Below are positions 61,237-64,000 of a DNA stretch of 64,000 nt, in pieces. The notes beneath the pieces are model-generated. The model was not told the DNA's origin, did no database searches, and saw nothing but the letters and a program-made list of their open reading frames with translations. Positions within the stretch are counted from its first letter, which is position 1. Each line of letters starts with the position of its first letter. The translations under genes and the position numbers were made by a program. This DNA comes from Paenibacillus taichungensis (lineage in GTDB: Bacteria > Bacillota > Bacilli > Paenibacillales > Paenibacillaceae). The DNA is taken from NCBI RefSeq assembly GCF_013359905.1, contig NZ_JABMCC010000096.1:62001-126000 (forward strand). The letters run 5' to 3'.

Positions 61237-62697
61237 GTGAGAACACTAGAATGGATTTATCTTATTTTCAATGTAGTGATGCTGGTGTGGTTGATTGTGT
61301 GCCGAAACAAACCTCGGAAAATGGTGTGGGGAGGATTGATCATATCGGTTGTATTATTGTTGGTACATGGGGTGATTGAGGGAATGCGTTGGCCCATGAT
61401 TCCGGCGTATCTGCTCACATTGGTTCCGCTGATTGTGTTAATCGCTAAGAGGTCAAAATCAGCCGACGTGCGGAAATTCGGACGTGTTCGAATCATCGTG
61501 ACATCGCTGTTGGTATTGGTATACGCTGCCGTGACGATGGGGCTGCCACTTCTGTTCCCGGTATTTTCGTTTGATAAACCAACTGGACCTTACGGAATCG
61601 GTACGGTATCCTACGATTGGACGGATGAGAGCCGGGAGGAATTGCTGACGAGTACTGCCGAAGACAAACGGGAACTGATGGTGCAGATCTGGTATCCAAC
61701 GGATAAAGACACCAAGGGTACAACGGCTACTTATGTGAATGATCCGAAAGTGTATGCAACAGCCTTTAATGATGTACTGACGCTGCCAAAGCTTCTATTT
61801 TCAAGCCTGAGCCAAGTCAAAACCCATGCTATTCAGGAGGCATCATTGTCTGATGCGGAAGCCAAGTATCCAGTCATTCTTTTCTCTCATGGCCTACATG
61901 GATATGAAAACCAAAATACGTTCCAGGTGGAGCAACTGGTCAGCCAAGGTTATATTGTTGTGGGCATTAATCATACGTACAGCAGTCTGGTCTCGGTGTT
62001 CCCGGATGGGCGTGTGGCGCAATTTGAATCGGAGGGCAAGGAAGGATTCGATCAACTGCAGTTCAATTATATGGACAAGCTCAACGAGACATGGGTGAAG
62101 GATGCGCAATTTGTGCTGGATCAAGTGGAGAAGCTGTCTGCCAATGATGCAAACGGGCGTTTTAACGGTCATATGGATCTGGACAACATAGGCATGTTTG
62201 GACATTCATTTGGCGGGGCAACAACCGTACAGATGCTGATGGATGATCCGCGTGTCAAAGCAGGTATGAACATGGATGGTGTATTGTTTGGAGAAAAGCG
62301 CATTCCTGCTGAAGGTGTAGGCAAACCGTTTTTCATGATGAGCGCGGACACAACCGTTGCAGGTACAATTGTAATGAGTGACGACGAGATTGCAGCTATG
62401 GGCACCACTCGTCCGGAAGCCGAGAAATACTACGAAGAAGTGTATGCACGTTATGAACCGGTGACCGCGGGAGGGAACTACTGGATGGAGCTGAGTGATA
62501 CCAAACATTTAAGCTTCTCGGACCTCTATCTGGTATCTCCCATTCTGGAATGGTCACAGGGTGTAGATGCAAGGAAAGCACACCAAATTGTAAATGATAC
62601 AACAATCGACTTCTTTAACCACTATCTGAAAGGGCAACCGCTCCAGTTGGACAGTGAAGTGGGAGAACACACATCTTATTCATTGAAAAAAGGTTGA
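61237..62697 (+). CDS. Membrane-anchored alpha/beta hydrolase (PAF-acetylhydrolase-like)
   Basis: A 486-residue protein. Three or four N-terminal hydrophobic segments lie within about residues 1-110 (WIYLIFNVVMLVWLIV, GLIISVVLLLVHGVI, LLVLVYAAVTMGLPLLFPVF). A catalytic domain follows with ILFSHGLHGYE (near 220), nucleophile elbow MFGHSFGGATTV (near 322) and the His motif DTKHLSFSDL (near 425). These fit the platelet-activating-factor acetylhydrolase-like esterases. The GTG start 61237 follows AAGGA five bases upstream; an in-frame GTG at 61210 is possible. Expression is under the MerR-type promoter at 61140-61170. Substrate unknown, perhaps the inducing compound itself. Confidence 0.88.
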   Translation: MRTLEWIYLIFNVVMLVWLIVCRNKPRKMVWGGLIISVVLLLVHGVIEGMRWPMIPAYLLTLVPLIVLIAKRSKSADVRKFGRVRIIVTSLLVLVYAAVTMGLPLLFPVFSFDKPTGPYGIGTVSYDWTDESREELLTSTAEDKRELMVQIWYPTDKDTKGTTATYVNDPKVYATAFNDVLTLPKLLFSSLSQVKTHAIQEASLSDAEAKYPVILFSHGLHGYENQNTFQVEQLVSQGYIVVGINHTYSSLVSVFPDGRVAQFESEGKEGFDQLQFNYMDKLNETWVKDAQFVLDQVEKLSANDANGRFNGHMDLDNIGMFGHSFGGATTVQMLMDDPRVKAGMNMDGVLFGEKRIPAEGVGKPFFMMSADTTVAGTIVMSDDEIAAMGTTRPEAEKYYEEVYARYEPVTAGGNYWMELSDTKHLSFSDLYLVSPILEWSQGVDARKAHQIVNDTTIDFFNHYLKGQPLQLDSEVGEHTSYSLKKG

Positions 62698-62723
62698 ATC
62701 TAATAATGGAAGAGGACTGAAAT

Positions 62724-63707
62724 TCAGTCTTCTTCCATTTGTTTTAACCGCAGTCGCATGCCTTCCTGTAACAGATTAATGCCGTCTACGATCTGGCTCC
62801 ATTCAGGATTCACGATCTTGCAGAGTTTGTTAAAACGAAGGATGCGCTCTGTTACGGAGTCGAGCATATATCGAGCTTGTTTACGGAAAAATGCTTCCGG
62901 ATCTCCAGCATGTTCAATACTGGCGTACATCATCACAAAATCCCACACCATGCTTTGCACTGCGGGGCTATCTAACGGCCAACATTTGTCCAGAGCTTCG
63001 GTGGCACGAATGCGGAGGATCTCCATTTTTTTCACCCAGGCGTCTGCTTCAATCTGTGGACGATTAGCCATGGTGAAAAACGGGAGTTCGAGAAGGGCCA
63101 GATCGGCGATATAGGCCGGATCGTTTATGATTTCCTGGATTTCCCTCCATGCCAGTGTTTGTTGGGCGGACAGCTTTGTATCTTTCATCATGTATTTATC
63201 GAAAAAATGCAGAAACGAAACTCTCCATTCATGCGGAATACCATCCAGCAGCTGAGATTCTTCCATTTTGGCCGAAACGAATTGTTTTCTTTTTTGGGCA
63301 TTGGCGGTCAGCGAATCCACCAGGCTTGAAACATAGGTTAGAGAATGTCCGGAATGGAGTGTATTTTCCTTTTCATGTTGTTTCGCTTGTTGCAGAATGG
63401 AGAGCATGGAATTCATGGTCCCGATCTGAGTTTCCAGGGCTTCAATCTGTAGATCCAGCGCCTGTGACACGCCAAGTTCACCGGACATCAGCTTGCGAAT
63501 ATCCGATATGCCAAAATTCAAATAGCGAAGCGTTGTGATGAGTTCCAGCCGCCAAACGTCTTGCGGTGTATAGAGCCGGTGACCACCTTCCGTATGAAAA
63601 GAGGGCCGCAGCAACTCGATTTCATCGTAATATCGAATCGTTTTGACAGTTGAGCCGATCATTTTGGCAGCTTCACCGATCGAATAGGTATCTTTGTTTT
63701 GGTTCAA
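62724..63707 (-). CDS. MerR family transcriptional regulator
   Basis: A 327-residue activator. The N-terminal winged helix is YSIGEAAKMIGSTVKTIRYY, then FHTEGGHRLYTPQDVWRLEL (about 8-57), then the coiled-coil dimer helix. A long C-terminal domain of about 200 residues, TipAS-like in position, would sense a ligand. The TTG 63707 follows GAGGTG by six bases; an in-frame GTG at 63716 overlaps the ribosome binding site. It is convergent with the esterase gene. The same dyad in a 19-bp spacer lies upstream of both, so it should regulate both. Confidence 0.92.
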   Translation of the reverse strand: MNQNKDTYSIGEAAKMIGSTVKTIRYYDEIELLRPSFHTEGGHRLYTPQDVWRLELITTLRYLNFGISDIRKLMSGELGVSQALDLQIEALETQIGTMNSMLSILQQAKQHEKENTLHSGHSLTYVSSLVDSLTANAQKRKQFVSAKMEESQLLDGIPHEWRVSFLHFFDKYMMKDTKLSAQQTLAWREIQEIINDPAYIADLALLELPFFTMANRPQIEADAWVKKMEILRIRATEALDKCWPLDSPAVQSMVWDFVMMYASIEHAGDPEAFFRKQARYMLDSVTERILRFNKLCKIVNPEWSQIVDGINLLQEGMRLRLKQMEED

Positions 63708-63726
63708 TGAAATCACCTCAGGATCT

Positions 63727-63757
63727 ATTATACAACCTCCAGTAACTGGAGATTCAA
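63727..63757 (-). promoter_or_regulatory. MerR-type promoter of the regulator gene
   Basis: On the minus strand, TTGAAT (revcomp of 63752-63757) and TATAAT (revcomp of 63727-63732) with a 19-base spacer containing CTCCAGTTACTGGAG (63737-63751). Almost identical to the esterase promoter. Confidence 0.85.
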
Positions 63758-63922
63758 AGTCGGAAGGTTTGCCATGGAAATGTTTAGAGCCAGTTTAAAT
63801 TCCATTCATCTCGGTTACAAAGGAAAGAGTGCAACTTTTATGAAAACAACATAATAAATAAATTTAAATTTACATGATAACGAAGAGCGCAGAAATAACA
63901 TGTAGAAACGAAGTGTTCGCCT

Positions 63923-63974
63923 TTATCCCCGGATTTTCCCCCTTATAAAAGGAGAGAAAAAAATCTGGGGATAA
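63923..63974 (+). terminator. Imperfect long hairpin near the right edge
   Basis: TTATCCCCGGATTTT (63923-63937) pairs imperfectly with AAAAATCTGGGGATAA (63958-63974). It could be a terminator or a structured leader of a gene beyond the window. No gene is seen from 63760 to 64000. Confidence 0.4.
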
Positions 63975-64000
63975 CAGCGATCGTAAGGTTATTCTGTGAT

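Noticed and set aside
63960..64000. GGGGATAACAG at the right edge resembling a conserved 23S rRNA segment
   Set aside because: Only about ten bases match and the flanks do not follow rRNA sequence; treated as chance.

Overview
The window looks like chromosome of a Gram-positive, spore-former-type Firmicute, most likely Paenibacillus. Reasons: strong AGGAGG-type ribosome binding sites and TTG/GTG starts, a cell-wall-anchored modular GH10 xylanase with three SLH repeats, CcpA-type cre boxes, and families typical of Bacillales (DUF4317, DUF4003, DUF2536, SF0329). No rRNA, tRNA or CRISPR array was seen.

Region 1 (63-1757) is a housekeeping 23S rRNA m5U methyltransferase closed by a strong terminator. 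Immediately after it the base composition turns visibly AT-rich, and an accessory defence island runs to about 18.9 kb. It holds (a) an HNH nuclease with a PUA-like N-terminus; (b) a tightly packed operon of a 5-methylcytosine methyltransferase, a 655-residue GHKL ATPase with an acidic tail, a 285-residue protein of unknown family and a 249-residue DUF6339-like protein; (c) a second 5mC methyltransferase with a large insertion; (d) a convergent, twice-frameshifted MIG-like T:G mismatch glycosylase; (e) IS4-family transposase debris; and (f) a complete MORC-like ATPase / Z1 helicase / PD-(D/E)XK nuclease / AIPR operon. Module (f) belongs to a described class of MORC/MutL-linked restriction operons. 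Module (b) is the best candidate here for an undescribed system.

Region 2 (18.9-36 kb) returns to the flanking composition. It carries a membrane zinc-ribbon/leucine-rich-repeat protein, the SLH xylanase under a probable cre box, a dihydrouridine synthase, an ankyrin protein, an SF0329-type protein, a MetE-like methyltransferase, a giant HEAT-like protein and an AlkD-like DNA alkylation repair protein.

Region 3 (35.7-39.7 kb) is a TetR gene divergent from a dihydrolipoamide-dehydrogenase-like flavoprotein, an HlyD-like adaptor and an ABC-2 permease. The two promoters share a 17-bp operator-like motif. Region 4 (41-46.8 kb) is an AraC regulator divergent from a cytoplasmic GH105 hydrolase and a GH112 phosphorylase, probably for rhamnogalacturonan or galactosyl-rhamnose use, followed by a membrane protein and a decayed GH112 fragment.

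Region 5 (46.9-64 kb) contains a secreted AA10 LPMO, a methionine-rich miniprotein (31 of 71 residues Met), an HSL-type esterase, a membrane KAP P-loop NTPase, an APH-fold kinase, a DUF4003 protein, a small secreted protein, an ArsR-SulP pair, an amino acid permease, and a convergent esterase/MerR pair. The last pair is flanked by two near-identical MerR-type promoters with 19-bp spacers and the same dyad.
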